Shown in pieces: positions 43,175-54,266 of a stretch of DNA of 64,000 nucleotides; the stretch's first letter is position 1, and each line of letters starts with the position of its first letter. The stretch comes from Shewanella litoralis. GTDB lineage: Bacteria; Pseudomonadota; Gammaproteobacteria; Enterobacterales; Shewanellaceae. The translations under genes were made by a program, and so were the position numbers. The DNA is taken from assembly GCF_009828585.1 (NCBI RefSeq), contig NZ_WSRZ01000010.1, forward strand, positions 92,795 through 156,794. The letters run 5' to 3'. Under the pieces are notes generated by a model. That model worked only from the letters and a program-made list of their open reading frames with translations. It was not told where the DNA came from and did not search any database.

Positions 43175-46100
43175 ATGGAAATCATTCGCGGAGCCCCTGC
43201 ACTATCTGCATTTAGAGTTCAAAAACTCATGGAGGCTTGCGAAAACGCATCGCTTCCTGTGTCGCAAATTTATGCCGAGTATGTGCATTTAGCCAATTTG
43301 ACTGAACCACTCGATGATAATGAACGTCTACAGCTAGAAACTATTCTTACCTACGGCCCTGCGATTGAGTCGCACGCTCCACAAGGGACATTGCTTTTTG
43401 TTACCCCACGTCCTGGTACTATTTCTCCTTGGTCATCTAAAGCAACCGACATCGCGCAAAATTGTGGTTTGAGCAAGGTAAAGCGTTTAGAACGCGGTAT
43501 TGCTTATTATGTTGAGTCAGCCACCTTAACGGCCGAGCAACAAAAGCAACTGCAAGGCTTATTACACGACCGCATGGTTGAGGTAATGTTGCCAAGCTTT
43601 GATGACGCCCAGGTGCTGTTTGCCCGCACTGAACCAGCTAAATTTAACAGCGTCAATATTTTAGGCGAAGGTCGCCGCGCACTTGAAGTGGCCAACGTGA
43701 AGCTGGGCTTAGCGTTAGCCGATGATGAGATTGACTATTTAGTCGAAAACTTTGTTCGCTTAAAGCGTAATCCCAACGACATTGAATTAATGATGTTTGC
43801 TCAGGCTAACTCAGAACATTGCCGTCATAAAATTTTCAATGCCGATTGGACAATTGACGGCGAAGTACAGCCAAAATCATTGTTCAAAATGATCAAAAAC
43901 ACCTTCGAAGTGACACCAGATTTCGTATTATCAGCTTATAAAGATAATGCCGCAGTAATGACTGGTTCTGTTGCAGGGCGTTTCTTCCCCGATCCTGATG
44001 GTGTATACAACTATCACACCGAAGCAATGCACGTATTGATGAAGGTAGAAACCCACAATCACCCAACGGCAATCAGCCCATATCCAGGTGCAGCTACAGG
44101 TTCTGGTGGCGAAATTCGTGACGAAGGTGCAACAGGTCGAGGTTCTAAACCCAAAGCCGGTTTAAATGGCTTTACCGTGTCTAACCTTAAAATCCCGGGT
44201 TTTGTTCAACCCTGGGAAGGCAATTACGGCAAACCTGACCGTATCGTCACTCCGTTAGAAATCATGCTTGAAGGCCCATTAGGCGGCGCGGCATTTAATA
44301 ACGAATTTGGTCGTCCGGCGTTAACCGGTTATTTCCGTACCTACGAGCAAGAAGTATCAAGCCATAACGGTGTTGAAGTGCGTGGTTACCATAAGCCGAT
44401 TATGATTGCCGGTGGTTTAGGTAATATCCGTGAAGAACACGTGCAAAAAGGTGAAATTACCGTTGGCGCAAAGCTGATTGTGTTGGGCGGCCCTGCGATG
44501 AACATCGGTTTAGGCGGCGGCGCTGCCTCTTCGATGGCATCTGGCCAATCAAGTGAAGATTTAGACTTTGCATCTGTGCAACGTGAAAATCCTGAAATGG
44601 AACGTCGCTGCCAGGAAGTTATCGACCGTTGTTGGCAATTAGGTGACGCTAACCCCATTCAGTTTATTCATGACGTGGGTGCGGGTGGTTTATCGAATGC
44701 TTTCCCTGAATTGGTTAACGACGGTAATCGTGGTGGTGTGTTCAATTTACGCAACGTGCCCTCTGATGAGCCTGGCATGAGCCCACTTGAGATTTGGTGT
44801 AACGAATCTCAAGAACGTTATGTGTTATCGGTTGCCCCAGAAAATCTGCAACAGTTTGCTGATATTTGTGCTCGTGAGCGTGCGCCGTTTGCTGTAGTAG
44901 GTGAAGCCACAGAAGAGATGCATTTAACCCTTGCAGACAGTCACTTTAATAACAAGCCAATTGATTTACCACTTGAAGTATTATTAGGTAAAGCGCCTAA
45001 AATGAGCCGTGATGTGGTGTCTGCTAAGGCAGTGTCACCCGCGTTAGATCAAACTAAAATTGAGCTAACTGAGGCAGTTAAACGCATTTTGACTCTACCA
45101 ACTGTGGCTGACAAAACCTTTTTAATCACCATTGGCGATCGTTCTGTAACCGGTTTAGTTAATCGCGACCAAATGGTCGGCCCCTGGCAGGTACCTGTTG
45201 CCGATTGTGCAGTCACGGCATCAAGTTATGACAGCTACACCGGCGAAGCGATGTCGATGGGCGAGCGCACTCCGCTAGCACTTCTCGATTTTGATGCATC
45301 GGCTCGTATGGCTGTTGCTGAGTCGATTATGAACATTGCCGGTACCGATATTGGTTCGTTCAAGCGTATTAAACTTTCTGCTAACTGGATGTCGCCTGCC
45401 GGTCACCCAGGTGAAGATGCCGGTCTTTACGAAGCGGTTAAAGCTATCGGTGAAGACTTATGTCCAGCGCTGGGTATTACCATTCCTGTAGGTAAAGACT
45501 CCATGTCGATGAAAACCGCATGGCAAGACAATGGCGTCAGTAAAACCGTCACATCGCCTATGTCGTTAGTCATTACAGCCTTTGGTATTGTGCAAGATAT
45601 TCGTAAAACCGTTACACCAGAGCTTCGCTCAGACAAAGGTGACAGCGCATTATTGATGCTTGATTTGAGCAACGGCCAAAACCGTTTAGGCGGTTCATGT
45701 TTAGCACAGGTGTACAGCGAGCTTGGCGATATTGCGCCAACACTGGATAACACGGCTAACCTAGCTGGCTTCTTTGAAGTGATGCAAAAATTAGTATCAG
45801 ACCAGGCTGTTATCGCTTATCACGATCGCAGCGACGGTGGGTTATTTACCACCCTAGTTGAAATGGCATTTGCCGGTAACACAGGGTTAAGTATCGATTT
45901 AGCAGGTTTAAACGGTACTGATTTAGAGCGTTTGTTTAACGAAGAATTAGGCGCTGTTATTCAAGTGAATGCAGAGCAAGCCACTGAGATTGCTGCGCAG
46001 TTTGAAGCTAAAGGCGTGAGCTGTCATCACATTGGTGGCCTACAAGCTGCCGATAAGATCAGTATTACTGATGGCGAGCGCGTTATCTTTGCCGACACCC

Positions 46101-47056
46101 GCACCGCATTACGCACTTTGTGGTCTGAAACCACCTACCGCATGCAAGCGCTGCGTGATAACCCTGAATGCGCTAAGCAAGAATTTGAGCTTAAACAACA
46201 AGCTGATGCACCTGGTTTAACCGTTAAATTAGGCTTTAATCCGAGCGAAGATGTTGCTGCACCTTATATTTTAAAAGGCGCAGCGCCTAAAATGGCTATT
46301 TTACGTGAGCAGGGTGTTAACTCGCATATCGAAATGGCTGCTGCATTTGACCGCGCAGGTTTTGAAAGCCGCGACGTGCATATGTCTGATATCTTATCAG
46401 GTCGTATTAGCTTAGAAGAGTTCCAGGGCCTAGTGGCTTGTGGAGGTTTCTCTTATGGTGACGTACTTGGCGCTGGCGAAGGTTGGGCTAAGTCGATTTT
46501 ATTTAACAGCCGTGCCCGTGATGAATTTAGCCGCTTCTTTGAGCGTGATTCAAGCATTGCGCTAGGTGTGTGTAACGGTTGCCAGATGTTATCTAACTTA
46601 AAAGAAATCATCCCTGGCAGTGAGCATTGGCCACACTTTGTGCGCAACCGCTCTGAGCGTTTTGAAGCACGCTTTAGCCTGGTTGAAGTACAGCAATCAC
46701 CATCGGTGTTCTTTGAAGGAATGGTCGGTTCACGTATGCCTATCGCGGTATCTCACGGTGAGGGTTTAGCCGAGTTTGCCAATGCTCAAGCACTTGCCGC
46801 TGCCCAAGCGTCAGGCACAATTGCACTGCGTTATGTTGATGGTCACGGACAGATCGCAACGCAATACCCAGAAAACCCTAATGGTTCACCAGACGGTTTA
46901 ACGGGTATTTGTACCACTGACGGTCGTGTCACCATTATGATGCCGCACCCAGAGCGAGTATTTAGAACCGTTGCTAACTCTTGGCACCCAGATGGTTGGG
47001 GCGAAGACAGTCCATGGATGCGCATGTTCCGTAACGCGCGAGTTAAGATTGGCTAA
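43175..47056 (+). CDS. purL: Phosphoribosylformylglycinamidine synthase
   Basis: PurL makes FGAM from FGAR, glutamine and ATP in purine synthesis. The 1293-residue single-chain form has the N-terminal PurS-like domain ([18 protein letters not shown]), two AIRS-type ATP domains ([31 protein letters not shown]) and a C-terminal glutaminase with [12 protein letters not shown] and [13 protein letters not shown] one codon upstream is possible. Confidence 0.98.
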   Translation: MEIIRGAPALSAFRVQKLMEACENASLPVSQIYAEYVHLANLTEPLDDNERLQLETILTYGPAIESHAPQGTLLFVTPRPGTISPWSSKATDIAQNCGLSKVKRLERGIAYYVESATLTAEQQKQLQGLLHDRMVEVMLPSFDDAQVLFARTEPAKFNSVNILGEGRRALEVANVKLGLALADDEIDYLVENFVRLKRNPNDIELMMFAQANSEHCRHKIFNADWTIDGEVQPKSLFKMIKNTFEVTPDFVLSAYKDNAAVMTGSVAGRFFPDPDGVYNYHTEAMHVLMKVETHNHPTAISPYPGAATGSGGEIRDEGATGRGSKPKAGLNGFTVSNLKIPGFVQPWEGNYGKPDRIVTPLEIMLEGPLGGAAFNNEFGRPALTGYFRTYEQEVSSHNGVEVRGYHKPIMIAGGLGNIREEHVQKGEITVGAKLIVLGGPAMNIGLGGGAASSMASGQSSEDLDFASVQRENPEMERRCQEVIDRCWQLGDANPIQFIHDVGAGGLSNAFPELVNDGNRGGVFNLRNVPSDEPGMSPLEIWCNESQERYVLSVAPENLQQFADICARERAPFAVVGEATEEMHLTLADSHFNNKPIDLPLEVLLGKAPKMSRDVVSAKAVSPALDQTKIELTEAVKRILTLPTVADKTFLITIGDRSVTGLVNRDQMVGPWQVPVADCAVTASSYDSYTGEAMSMGERTPLALLDFDASARMAVAESIMNIAGTDIGSFKRIKLSANWMSPAGHPGEDAGLYEAVKAIGEDLCPALGITIPVGKDSMSMKTAWQDNGVSKTVTSPMSLVITAFGIVQDIRKTVTPELRSDKGDSALLMLDLSNGQNRLGGSCLAQVYSELGDIAPTLDNTANLAGFFEVMQKLVSDQAVIAYHDRSDGGLFTTLVEMAFAGNTGLSIDLAGLNGTDLERLFNEELGAVIQVNAEQATEIAAQFEAKGVSCHHIGGLQAADKISITDGERVIFADTRTALRTLWSETTYRMQALRDNPECAKQEFELKQQADAPGLTVKLGFNPSEDVAAPYILKGAAPKMAILREQGVNSHIEMAAAFDRAGFESRDVHMSDILSGRISLEEFQGLVACGGFSYGDVLGAGEGWAKSILFNSRARDEFSRFFERDSSIALGVCNGCQMLSNLKEIIPGSEHWPHFVRNRSERFEARFSLVEVQQSPSVFFEGMVGSRMPIAVSHGEGLAEFANAQALAAAQASGTIALRYVDGHGQIATQYPENPNGSPDGLTGICTTDGRVTIMMPHPERVFRTVANSWHPDGWGEDSPWMRMFRNARVKIG

Positions 47057-47114
47057 GGTTGAAGGCCAGCCTATAAACCGGTTGGCTATCAGCTCAGTTT
47101 ATAAAAGCCTTTAA

Positions 47115-47146
47115 AAAAATGGCGACTCAATTGAGTCGCCATTTTT
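47115..47146. terminator. Terminator of purL, 32-bp perfect palindrome
   Basis: AAAAATGGCGACTCAA and its complement meet without a spacer and end in ATTTTTATT. It lies about 60 bases past purL. Confidence 0.9.
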
Positions 47147-47166
47147 ATTGGTATAATTTTGTATTT

Positions 47167-47231
47167 AATCAATAAGAAATCAATAAGAAATCAATAAGAA
47201 ATCAATAAGAAATCAATAAGAAATCAATAAG
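47167..47231 (+). repeat. 11-bp tandem repeat AATCAATAAGA, nearly six copies
   Basis: Five full AATCAATAAGA units and ten bases of a sixth run without mismatch for 65 bp between two terminators. The tract is non-coding and likely variable in copy number. Confidence 0.95.
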
Positions 47232-47237
47232 CCAAAC

Positions 47238-47273
47238 AAAAAGCTCCAAGGCATAATGCTGTGGGGCTTTTTG
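47238..47273 (+). terminator. Second terminator downstream of purL
   Basis: AAAAAGCTCC pairs with GGGGCTTTTT (one G-U pair) across a 15-base loop. It may back up the purL terminator or serve leftward transcripts. Confidence 0.7.
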
Positions 47274-47359
47274 TTACGATGGCATTAAAACCATGACGGG
47301 CCATTATCGAATTGCGCTAACAAAACAATCGCCCATTAAGTGCACAACGTGAGTTTACG

Positions 47360-47440
47360 TTATTTGTCTTCTTTGGTAGTGAACATCTCAGAAAAAGCAC
47401 GTTTGTACAGGTTTACAATATTTTCAAATAATAGCGTCAT
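47360..47440 (-). CDS. Candidate 26-residue ORF
   Basis: A minus-strand frame reads MTLLFENIVNLYKRAFSEMF, continues for six more residues, and stops. Its composition is protein-like (amphipathic helix) and GAGAT lies upstream, a weak ribosome site. It stands alone in the purL-cydA gap. No family is recognised. Confidence 0.25.
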   Translation of the reverse strand: MTLLFENIVNLYKRAFSEMFTTKEDK

Positions 47441-47786
47441 AACAACATCTCGGAACATTAGGGGAGGGGATTAAGACTACGACGCAGAAAATGTGGTTAT
47501 TCGTGTTCTTAATTGAGTACAAATTATACTGTGAGTGTAAATTTTGCTCAAATGAGAAAAAGTGATGTCAGAGATTAGTTTAATTAATGAGTTGATTTTT
47601 TGTTATTAATTCATTCTCAACTAGCTTAGTCTATCACTTTGTTAATAATGATTATTATTTTTAAGATGTTTCAGTTTGTTAAAGTTTTACTTATCCATCA
47701 CAAAAAATAATAGTGTGTTCATGTGATTGTTCAACCCTTTTTGGTTAAGCGTCATTCCTTCATGTTTTGAGTCTTATATCATTACA

Positions 47787-47833
47787 TTTTAAATTCTCGC
47801 TGAGAGATCACTTACTAACGCGCAATGGTATTA
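47787..47833. repeat. 47-bp dispersed repeat, copy 2
   Basis: Identical to 673-719 over all 47 bases and in the same orientation. It lies about 450 bases upstream of cydA in the middle of a long gap. Confidence 0.85.
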
Positions 47834-48278
47834 ATTATGCCCTCCTAGCAATTGGGTTGTTATTGTCAATACCTCTAGCGAGAGAGGGCGAGCAAATTTA
47901 GTGGTCCTGGTGATTTTTAAGTCATAAGTCGATTTGCTTCTGGTCACAAAATGGATTTTTTTGTGCTGTGTGATACAAGTGTTAAATTTGTAAGCCGTTG
48001 AATTTAATCAGTAAATAAATATCTATGCAAAAAATCTAATGTTGGTCACAGAATTGAGTAAAAAATATGATCCCGCCAGTAAAAATACCGTAAGATATAC
48101 AACGTTTAGGATTTGGCTTGAAAACCTAAGCTAATGGTTTGACTCGTCTATTTTCATTAAATAAACGCATTACTCTTATTAACTTTATATTACCGTTTTC
48201 AGGCATAACATCATCACTGTGGCAATGTGCCATTACCGTATCGCATTTGGTCGAACTGAATGAAGTAAGGAGTCGCCA

Positions 48279-49835
48279 ATGATTATCGAAGAGGTTGTTG
48301 AGCTATCGCGTTTTCAATTTGCGTTGACAGCCATGTACCACTTTTTATTTGTTCCACTTACCCTTGGACTTGCCTTTATTCTGGCGATTATGGAGTCACT
48401 GTATGTGATGACAAATAATCAGATATATAAAGACATGACCAAATTCTGGGGTAAACTTTTCGGGATTAACTTTGCCTTAGGTGTTGCTACGGGTTTAGCT
48501 ATGGAGTTCCAGTTTGGTACTAACTGGTCATACTATTCTCATTATGTAGGTGACATTTTCGGTGCGCCTCTGGCCATCGAAGCGTTAATGGCATTCTTCC
48601 TTGAATCGACCTTAGTGGGTATGTTCTTCTTCGGTTGGGATCGTTTCAGCAAACGTCAGCATCTTGCGGTAACCTGGTTAGTGGCCCTTGGCTCTAACAT
48701 GTCCGCATTATGGATTTTGATTGCCAACGGTTGGATGCAAAACCCTGTGGGATCTGTGTTTAATTACGAAACCATGCGTATGGAAATGACTGACTTTGCG
48801 GCGCTAGTGTTTAACCCGGTTGCACAGGTCAAGTTTGTTCACACTGTAGCCTCTGGTTATGTTGCTGGTGCGATGTTTGTGCTTTCTATCAGTGCTTACT
48901 ACATCCTAAAAGGCCGTGACTTACCTTTTGCACGTCGTTCATTTGCTATTGCTGCCAGTTTCGGTTTAGCGTCAATCCTTTCAGTTATCGTACTGGGTGA
49001 TGAATCTGGCTATGAAGTTGGCGAAGTTCAGCGCGTTAAATTAGCAGCAATCGAAGCTGAGTGGCACACAGAGCCGGCTCCAGCTGCCTTTACTGCAGTG
49101 GGTTTTCCTAATCAAGAAACCATGCACACAGATTACGCCGTTAAAATACCGTATTTAATGGGGATTATTGCTACACGTTCTTTAGATGAAGAAGTGACTG
49201 GCCTTAAAGACCTGATTAAAGAGCATGAAGTGCGTATTCGTAACGGTATGGTGGCATATGGGCTGCTTGAAAAGTTACGTGCAGGTGATGAAACACCAGA
49301 GGTGAGAGCACAGTTTGAAGCAACCAAAGACGATTTAGGCTATGGCTTCTTACTTAAGCGTTATACCGACAAAGTGGTTGATGCAACTGAAGAGCAAATT
49401 ATTGCTGCATCATATGACTCAATCCCGACTGTCGCGCCTATGTTCTGGACCTTCCGTATTATGGTGGGTGCCGGGGTGATTATGTTATTTGTGTTTGCTG
49501 CTGCATTTTGGCAAAGCACGCGTCATCAAATTGCTGAGAAAAAATGGGTTCTGCGCGCAGCGCTTTACAGCTTACCGCTTCCCTGGATCGCCATTGAATG
49601 TGGTTGGTTTGTATCAGAGTTTGGCCGTCAACCGTGGACTATCTCTGAAGTGTTACCGACCTTTATGTCAGCCTCAAGCTTAACGCCTGCTGATTTATGG
49701 TTCAGTATTATTTCGATTACGGTGTTCTATACCATTTTACTGGTGATAGAGGCTTTCTTAATGTTCAAGTTCGCTCGTCTTGGCCCTAGTAGCTTAAAGA
49801 CTGGTCGTTATCACTTTGAAAACCTAGACGCCTAA
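48279..49835 (+). CDS. cydA: Cytochrome bd oxidase subunit I
   Basis: CydA carries haems b558, b595 and d and the quinol site of the high-affinity bd oxidase. H21 in [10 protein letters not shown] corresponds to the proximal haem ligand, and [14 protein letters not shown] and [13 protein letters not shown] carry the b558 ligands. The Q-loop ([19 protein letters not shown]) and [13 protein letters not shown] are intact. It is 518 residues, close to E. coli's 522. AAGGAG precedes the ATG. It heads cydABX. Confidence 0.97.
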   Translation: MIIEEVVELSRFQFALTAMYHFLFVPLTLGLAFILAIMESLYVMTNNQIYKDMTKFWGKLFGINFALGVATGLAMEFQFGTNWSYYSHYVGDIFGAPLAIEALMAFFLESTLVGMFFFGWDRFSKRQHLAVTWLVALGSNMSALWILIANGWMQNPVGSVFNYETMRMEMTDFAALVFNPVAQVKFVHTVASGYVAGAMFVLSISAYYILKGRDLPFARRSFAIAASFGLASILSVIVLGDESGYEVGEVQRVKLAAIEAEWHTEPAPAAFTAVGFPNQETMHTDYAVKIPYLMGIIATRSLDEEVTGLKDLIKEHEVRIRNGMVAYGLLEKLRAGDETPEVRAQFEATKDDLGYGFLLKRYTDKVVDATEEQIIAASYDSIPTVAPMFWTFRIMVGAGVIMLFVFAAAFWQSTRHQIAEKKWVLRAALYSLPLPWIAIECGWFVSEFGRQPWTISEVLPTFMSASSLTPADLWFSIISITVFYTILLVIEAFLMFKFARLGPSSLKTGRYHFENLDA

Positions 49836-49850
49836 TCGGAGGACTTGATT

Positions 49851-50990
49851 ATGTTTGATTACGAAGTATTAAGATTTATCTGGTGGGCATTAATCGGTGT
49901 GATATTAGTCGGTTTTGCTGTAGCTGATGGATTTGACATGGGTGTTGGTGCGTTGTTGCCTATTATTGGTAAAGACGACACTGAACGCCGTATTATGATC
50001 AATACCATCGCCCCACACTGGGACGGTAACCAGGTATGGCTAATTACTGCTGGCGGCGCGCTGTTTGCAGCCTGGCCAATGGTATATGCAGTATCGTTTT
50101 CTGGCTTTTATGTGGCGATGATGCTCGTGCTATTTGCATTGTACATGCGCCCAGTTGGCTTTGATTACCGCTCTAAAATTGAAAACCCAAAATGGCGTAA
50201 GTCATGGGATTGGGCGTTGTTTGTTGGCGGGTTTGTGCCTCCACTGATCATTGGTGTGGCATTTGGTAACTTACTGCAAGGCGTGCCTTTTAACTTTGAT
50301 GAGTATTTACGTGCTACCTACCACGGCGGTTTCTTTGGTTTACTTAATCCGTTTGGCTTATTAGCCGGGCTTGTTAGTGTGACCATGTTTATGATGCAAG
50401 GCGCATCTTGGTTACAAATGAAAACCGAAGGTGAGCTACGTGTACGCAGTGTTAAAGCATCACAAATTTGCGCGAGCTTATTATTTGTACTATTTGGTGC
50501 TGCGGGTGTTTGGCTTATCAATGGCATAGATGGTTATGTGGTCACATCAACGCTTGACCTAGCCGGTGCGTCAAACCCAACCACTAAAACCGTTGCTGTT
50601 GAGGCGGGGGCCTGGTTAACCAATTATGACAAATACCCAGTGACAATGTTGTTCCCAATTTTGGGTTTAATATTGCCTGTACTGGTTGTTTTAGCCAGTC
50701 GCTTTAATCGCAGTGGTTTTGCCTTCTTGTTTAGCTCGCTTGCTGTGGCTTGTGTTATTTTCACTTGTGGTGCAGCAATGTTCCCATTTGTGATGCCATC
50801 GTCTTTAGAGCCTAATGTAAGCTTAACCATGTGGGATGCAACAGCCAGTAAAATGACCTTAACCGTCATGACGCTAGTTGCGGCTGTTTTTGTACCCATT
50901 ATTTTGTCTTATACTGCTTGGACTTATTACAAGATGTTCGGCCGTTTAAATCGTGAATTTATTGAAAACAATAAAACCTCACTTTACTAA
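49851..50990 (+). CDS. cydB: Cytochrome bd oxidase subunit II
   Basis: CydB is the multi-helix partner of CydA. It starts MFDYEVLRFIWWALIGVILV and contains DGFDMGVGALLPIIGKDDTE and NTIAPHWDGNQVWLITAGGA, all typical. With the ATG at 49851, behind GGAGGACTT, the length is 379 residues, equal to E. coli; the TTG two codons upstream is rejected. It follows cydA by 15 bases. Confidence 0.97.
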   Translation: MFDYEVLRFIWWALIGVILVGFAVADGFDMGVGALLPIIGKDDTERRIMINTIAPHWDGNQVWLITAGGALFAAWPMVYAVSFSGFYVAMMLVLFALYMRPVGFDYRSKIENPKWRKSWDWALFVGGFVPPLIIGVAFGNLLQGVPFNFDEYLRATYHGGFFGLLNPFGLLAGLVSVTMFMMQGASWLQMKTEGELRVRSVKASQICASLLFVLFGAAGVWLINGIDGYVVTSTLDLAGASNPTTKTVAVEAGAWLTNYDKYPVTMLFPILGLILPVLVVLASRFNRSGFAFLFSSLAVACVIFTCGAAMFPFVMPSSLEPNVSLTMWDATASKMTLTVMTLVAAVFVPIILSYTAWTYYKMFGRLNREFIENNKTSLY

Positions 50991-51007
50991 ATTAAGGAGC
51001 AACATCT

Positions 51008-51118
51008 ATGTGGTATTTTGCGTGGATTTTAGGTGTGTTACTGGCGTGTTCATTCGGTATTATTAACGCCTTATGGCTTGAGAATACCGAGAATATGGAT
51101 CGTCAAAGCGAAGATTAA
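51008..51118 (+). CDS. cydX: Cytochrome bd accessory subunit CydX
   Basis: A 36-residue frame starts MWYFAWILGVLLACSFGIIN, then ALWLENTENMDRQSED. The MWYF-AWILG start and ALWLE end of the helix are the CydX signature. CydX is a single-pass membrane protein that stabilises the haems of the bd oxidase. AAGGAGCAAC lies before the ATG, 17 bases after cydB, so it is cotranscribed. Confidence 0.95.
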   Translation: MWYFAWILGVLLACSFGIINALWLENTENMDRQSED

Positions 51119-51137
51119 TCTTCTGCCATTAACCCAT

Positions 51138-51170
51138 AAAAAAACCGCTTTAGAAGTAAAGCGGTTTTTT
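51138..51170. terminator. Bidirectional terminator between cydX and the RND gene
   Basis: AAAAAACCGCTTTA-GAAG-TAAAGCGGTTTTTT is a long stem with T tracts in both directions, 20 bases past cydX. Confidence 0.9.
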
Positions 51171-51194
51171 ATTGGCTGTTCAATCTACTACTCT

Positions 51195-54100
51195 CTAACT
51201 CGTAACTGCTTGCCCTTGTCGAATTGCTCTTCGCGGTTTCATCAACAGTAAATACATCACCGGTACCCATATGAGCGACAGCATAGTAGCCAGTAATGTG
51301 CCGCCGGCAATGGCGATGGCAAAAGGTGGCCAAAACCCGCCGCCAGCAATAATTAACGGTAAAAAGCCGCCGATAGTGGTAATGGTGGTTGAACCAATAT
51401 GACGCCCACAACTACTCACTGTATCGATTATCAATGCCAAATTACCTTGTTTAGCGTCTGGCACATCCTCAAGCTCTGCCAAAATGACAATGGCGGCGTT
51501 AATCGCTAATCCCATTAATCCTAACAAACCGATAATCACGGTGAAACCAAACGGGTAGCCAAACACAAATACTGCGAGCAAGCCTAAACCTGCAGATTGA
51601 AAGGCACTGAGTAGAATAATGGCCGTTAATCTAAATGAATTAAACGACAACACCACAGTGGCCAGCAATAAGGTGAATACCAACACAATGTTAGACAGTA
51701 AGTTACCCACCGCTTCATTACGTTTAGCGCTTTCGCCGCCCACTTCGACATGATAACCGGCTGGAATATCAAGGTTTGCGATGGCATCTTTAACGTCATT
51801 TAACACCTGAGCCGGTAGAACGCCACTGGTGATATAGGCTTCAATCGTGTTAACACGCTCGCCGTTACGACGCGGAATAGCGCCGCGGCTCACATTAACC
51901 TCATTATAAGATAATGCCGACAAAGGAATGCCAGAGCCCGACGGTGACACCAAGTTTATTTCGGCTAAACGAGTTGTTTGCTCACGGCTGTTATCGCCTA
52001 AACGGACTCGTACAGGCAACGATTCTGTTTGCTCTAAAATACTGCCGCCAATAATCCCGGTGGTGGCCATTTGGATTTGGCTGGCAATGTCACTTAAACT
52101 TAAGCCGCTCATTAAACTTGCGTCTTCATTTACCTGCAGCCACACTTTTGGCGCACCTGAGCTCAAGGTTGCTCGGGTATGAATCACATCTGGCGTGGCA
52201 TTTAAAATACCTCGCACTTGTTCGCCCAGTGTTTTTAGTGTGTCTAAATTAGGGCCATAAATTCGTAACTCTACAGGAGCATTAAACGGCGGGCCTTGTT
52301 CTAATTTTCGCACCAGTATTTGCGCTTGTGGGTATTCTCTATCAAGCTCTTTTTGCAACTGTAAAATTAACCTATTGGCAGCAACAAAATCGGTGACTTT
52401 TATCATCGCCTGGGCGTAATTAGTTGCCCCTTGTTGGCGCTGGGTTAAGTTGTAGTAAAACGACGGCGTGTTACCGCCTACTACCCAGGTTGCCGCAAGA
52501 ATGTCATCTATCTTTTGTAGCTTGGCATCAATCAGTTTCACCTGGGCCAAGGTATGTTCAATGCTGACATGGGGCGCTAAGTGAACTTCTAGCTGAAACA
52601 TATCCCTGTCTGATGGCGGGAAAAATTGCTCAGTCATTTTTCCCGCAGCAAAAAAGCCTGCCACAGGCAAAATACCAATAACCACAGCAGTCAGGATCGG
52701 GCGGTGCAATGCAAAGCGTAAACTTCCGGTAAAGGCCTGGCTAATTTTTGGAAATGCCATGCCTTGTTGATACCAAACGGTCGGTTTTTCACTGCGACTA
52801 AAGCGACCTGCAAGGCCAGCAATAATAGTGTGTGAAATAATATAAGACCCAAGCAGGGCAAACATCACCGAAATGGCAATCCCACCGACAAACTCACCCG
52901 CAGCGCCAGGCATTAACACAATTGGCGCAAATGCTAGCATGGTGGTAACGGTTGACCCCGCTAACGGCAACCATAAATGATGCAGGGTTTTTGATACCGC
53001 TTCGAGCTTACTCATACCTTGCTGACGCCGCTGAGCAATGGCATCAACAATGACAATGGCGTTATCGACCATAATACCCAGCGCAACCACTAAGCCTGTG
53101 ACCGACATTTGATGAATGGGTAACCCAGTGTACTTCATGCAGGTGAGTGTGAATAAGGCCGTTAACGGCAATGATATCGCCACAATAACGGCATTACGTA
53201 GGCCTAACGTGAGCATTAACACCACAAGGATGATAATAAAACCCTGTAATAAGTTAATCACTAAATCGCCGAGCCGGTCTTGAGTGTACCCTTGTTGATC
53301 AAACAACCACTGCACTTCAATGTTAGCCGGTAAATTAACCGAAAATGCCTCAATGGTTTGGCTAACTTGTTGTTGCCATAAATCCACTCGATTATTGTTG
53401 AGCATGCGGGCAGAAACCAAAATGCCTTGCTGACTATCAATAAGGGCAATGCTACTCGCTGGCGTTTTAGCCTGGCGAGTAATGGTCGCCACATCACCTA
53501 AGCGGATAATCTGGCCATACTCATCAACTTTTAAAGGTACCTGACGAATACGGTTTTGTGAGTCGAGCTCACCCGAGACTTCAACTAAAGCTCTAAACTG
53601 GCTGTTATTAATTTCGCCGGCAGATATTTTACTGTCGGCATTAGACAAAATCGCCGCGATGCTAGCAGGGGTGAGATGCAGCTGACTGATTTTATTGCCG
53701 TCAAGCTCAACCAATATCTCTTCTTCTGGTGCGCCATACAGTTTTGCAAAGTCAGTGCCATTCAATAGACGTAAACGGCTTTGCAGTTCTTTGGCGTAGC
53801 GATTAAGAATATCCGCTCGAACAGGCGAGTCGTCGGTCCATACCAGACCTAAAATTGCGGTGCTGGCATAGCCTAATTGATCATCTAACACGCCATTTTG
53901 TGCCGCTTCAGGTAATAAAAACTGACTGTCGGAAATTAAGTCACGTGCCCGCGACCACACCGGGTCGGTTTCAATAACGGTATCTTTTAATTCCAGTTGA
54001 ATAACCGAAATGCCCGGGCGCGATGTCGACTGCACCAACTTTAAGTCTTCCAGGCGGCGTAATTGGTTTTCAAGCACTTCAGTGACTAAGGCTTCGACAC

Positions 54101-54266
54101 GCTCAGCAGACGCGCCAGGGTATTGAGTAATAACCGAGGCAAACCTGTTGGTAATGTGGGGATCTTCAGTGCGCGGCAAACTGGATATTGCGCCCAGTCC
54201 GGCAACAATTAACAACGCGATAAATAAGCTGGTTAAGCGGCCATTTTCAAGAAACGCTTTAATCAT
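51195..54266 (-). CDS. RND-family efflux permease
   Basis: The 1023-residue protein has the RND layout: an N-terminal helix, a large periplasmic domain, helices 2-6 (GFIIILVVLMLTLGLRNAVI, MSVTGLVVALGIMVDNAIVI), a second loop, and helices 8-12 (FGYPFGFTVIIGLLGLMGLA). The GIMVDNAIV segment carries the proton-relay aspartate. It pairs with the overlapping membrane-fusion gene (ATGA overlap). No outer-membrane channel gene is adjacent, so a TolC-like protein encoded elsewhere is presumed. Substrates are not known. Confidence 0.92.
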   Translation of the reverse strand: MIKAFLENGRLTSLFIALLIVAGLGAISSLPRTEDPHITNRFASVITQYPGASAERVEALVTEVLENQLRRLEDLKLVQSTSRPGISVIQLELKDTVIETDPVWSRARDLISDSQFLLPEAAQNGVLDDQLGYASTAILGLVWTDDSPVRADILNRYAKELQSRLRLLNGTDFAKLYGAPEEEILVELDGNKISQLHLTPASIAAILSNADSKISAGEINNSQFRALVEVSGELDSQNRIRQVPLKVDEYGQIIRLGDVATITRQAKTPASSIALIDSQQGILVSARMLNNNRVDLWQQQVSQTIEAFSVNLPANIEVQWLFDQQGYTQDRLGDLVINLLQGFIIILVVLMLTLGLRNAVIVAISLPLTALFTLTCMKYTGLPIHQMSVTGLVVALGIMVDNAIVIVDAIAQRRQQGMSKLEAVSKTLHHLWLPLAGSTVTTMLAFAPIVLMPGAAGEFVGGIAISVMFALLGSYIISHTIIAGLAGRFSRSEKPTVWYQQGMAFPKISQAFTGSLRFALHRPILTAVVIGILPVAGFFAAGKMTEQFFPPSDRDMFQLEVHLAPHVSIEHTLAQVKLIDAKLQKIDDILAATWVVGGNTPSFYYNLTQRQQGATNYAQAMIKVTDFVAANRLILQLQKELDREYPQAQILVRKLEQGPPFNAPVELRIYGPNLDTLKTLGEQVRGILNATPDVIHTRATLSSGAPKVWLQVNEDASLMSGLSLSDIASQIQMATTGIIGGSILEQTESLPVRVRLGDNSREQTTRLAEINLVSPSGSGIPLSALSYNEVNVSRGAIPRRNGERVNTIEAYITSGVLPAQVLNDVKDAIANLDIPAGYHVEVGGESAKRNEAVGNLLSNIVLVFTLLLATVVLSFNSFRLTAIILLSAFQSAGLGLLAVFVFGYPFGFTVIIGLLGLMGLAINAAIVILAELEDVPDAKQGNLALIIDTVSSCGRHIGSTTITTIGGFLPLIIAGGGFWPPFAIAIAGGTLLATMLSLIWVPVMYLLLMKPRRAIRQGQAVTS

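Larger units (their letters stand above)
47057..48278. other. 1.2 kb gap between purL and cydA
   Basis: The gap contains the purL terminator, an 11-bp tandem repeat, a second terminator, a possible 26-residue ORF, the second copy of the 47-bp repeat and the cydA promoter region. AT-rich stretches such as GTTAATAATGATTA (about 47640) resemble ArcA-type sites, and TGGCAATGTGCCA (about 48219) is a short palindrome near the cydA start. Oxygen-responsive control of cydABX is usual, but no exact FNR or ArcA site could be assigned. Confidence 0.5.
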
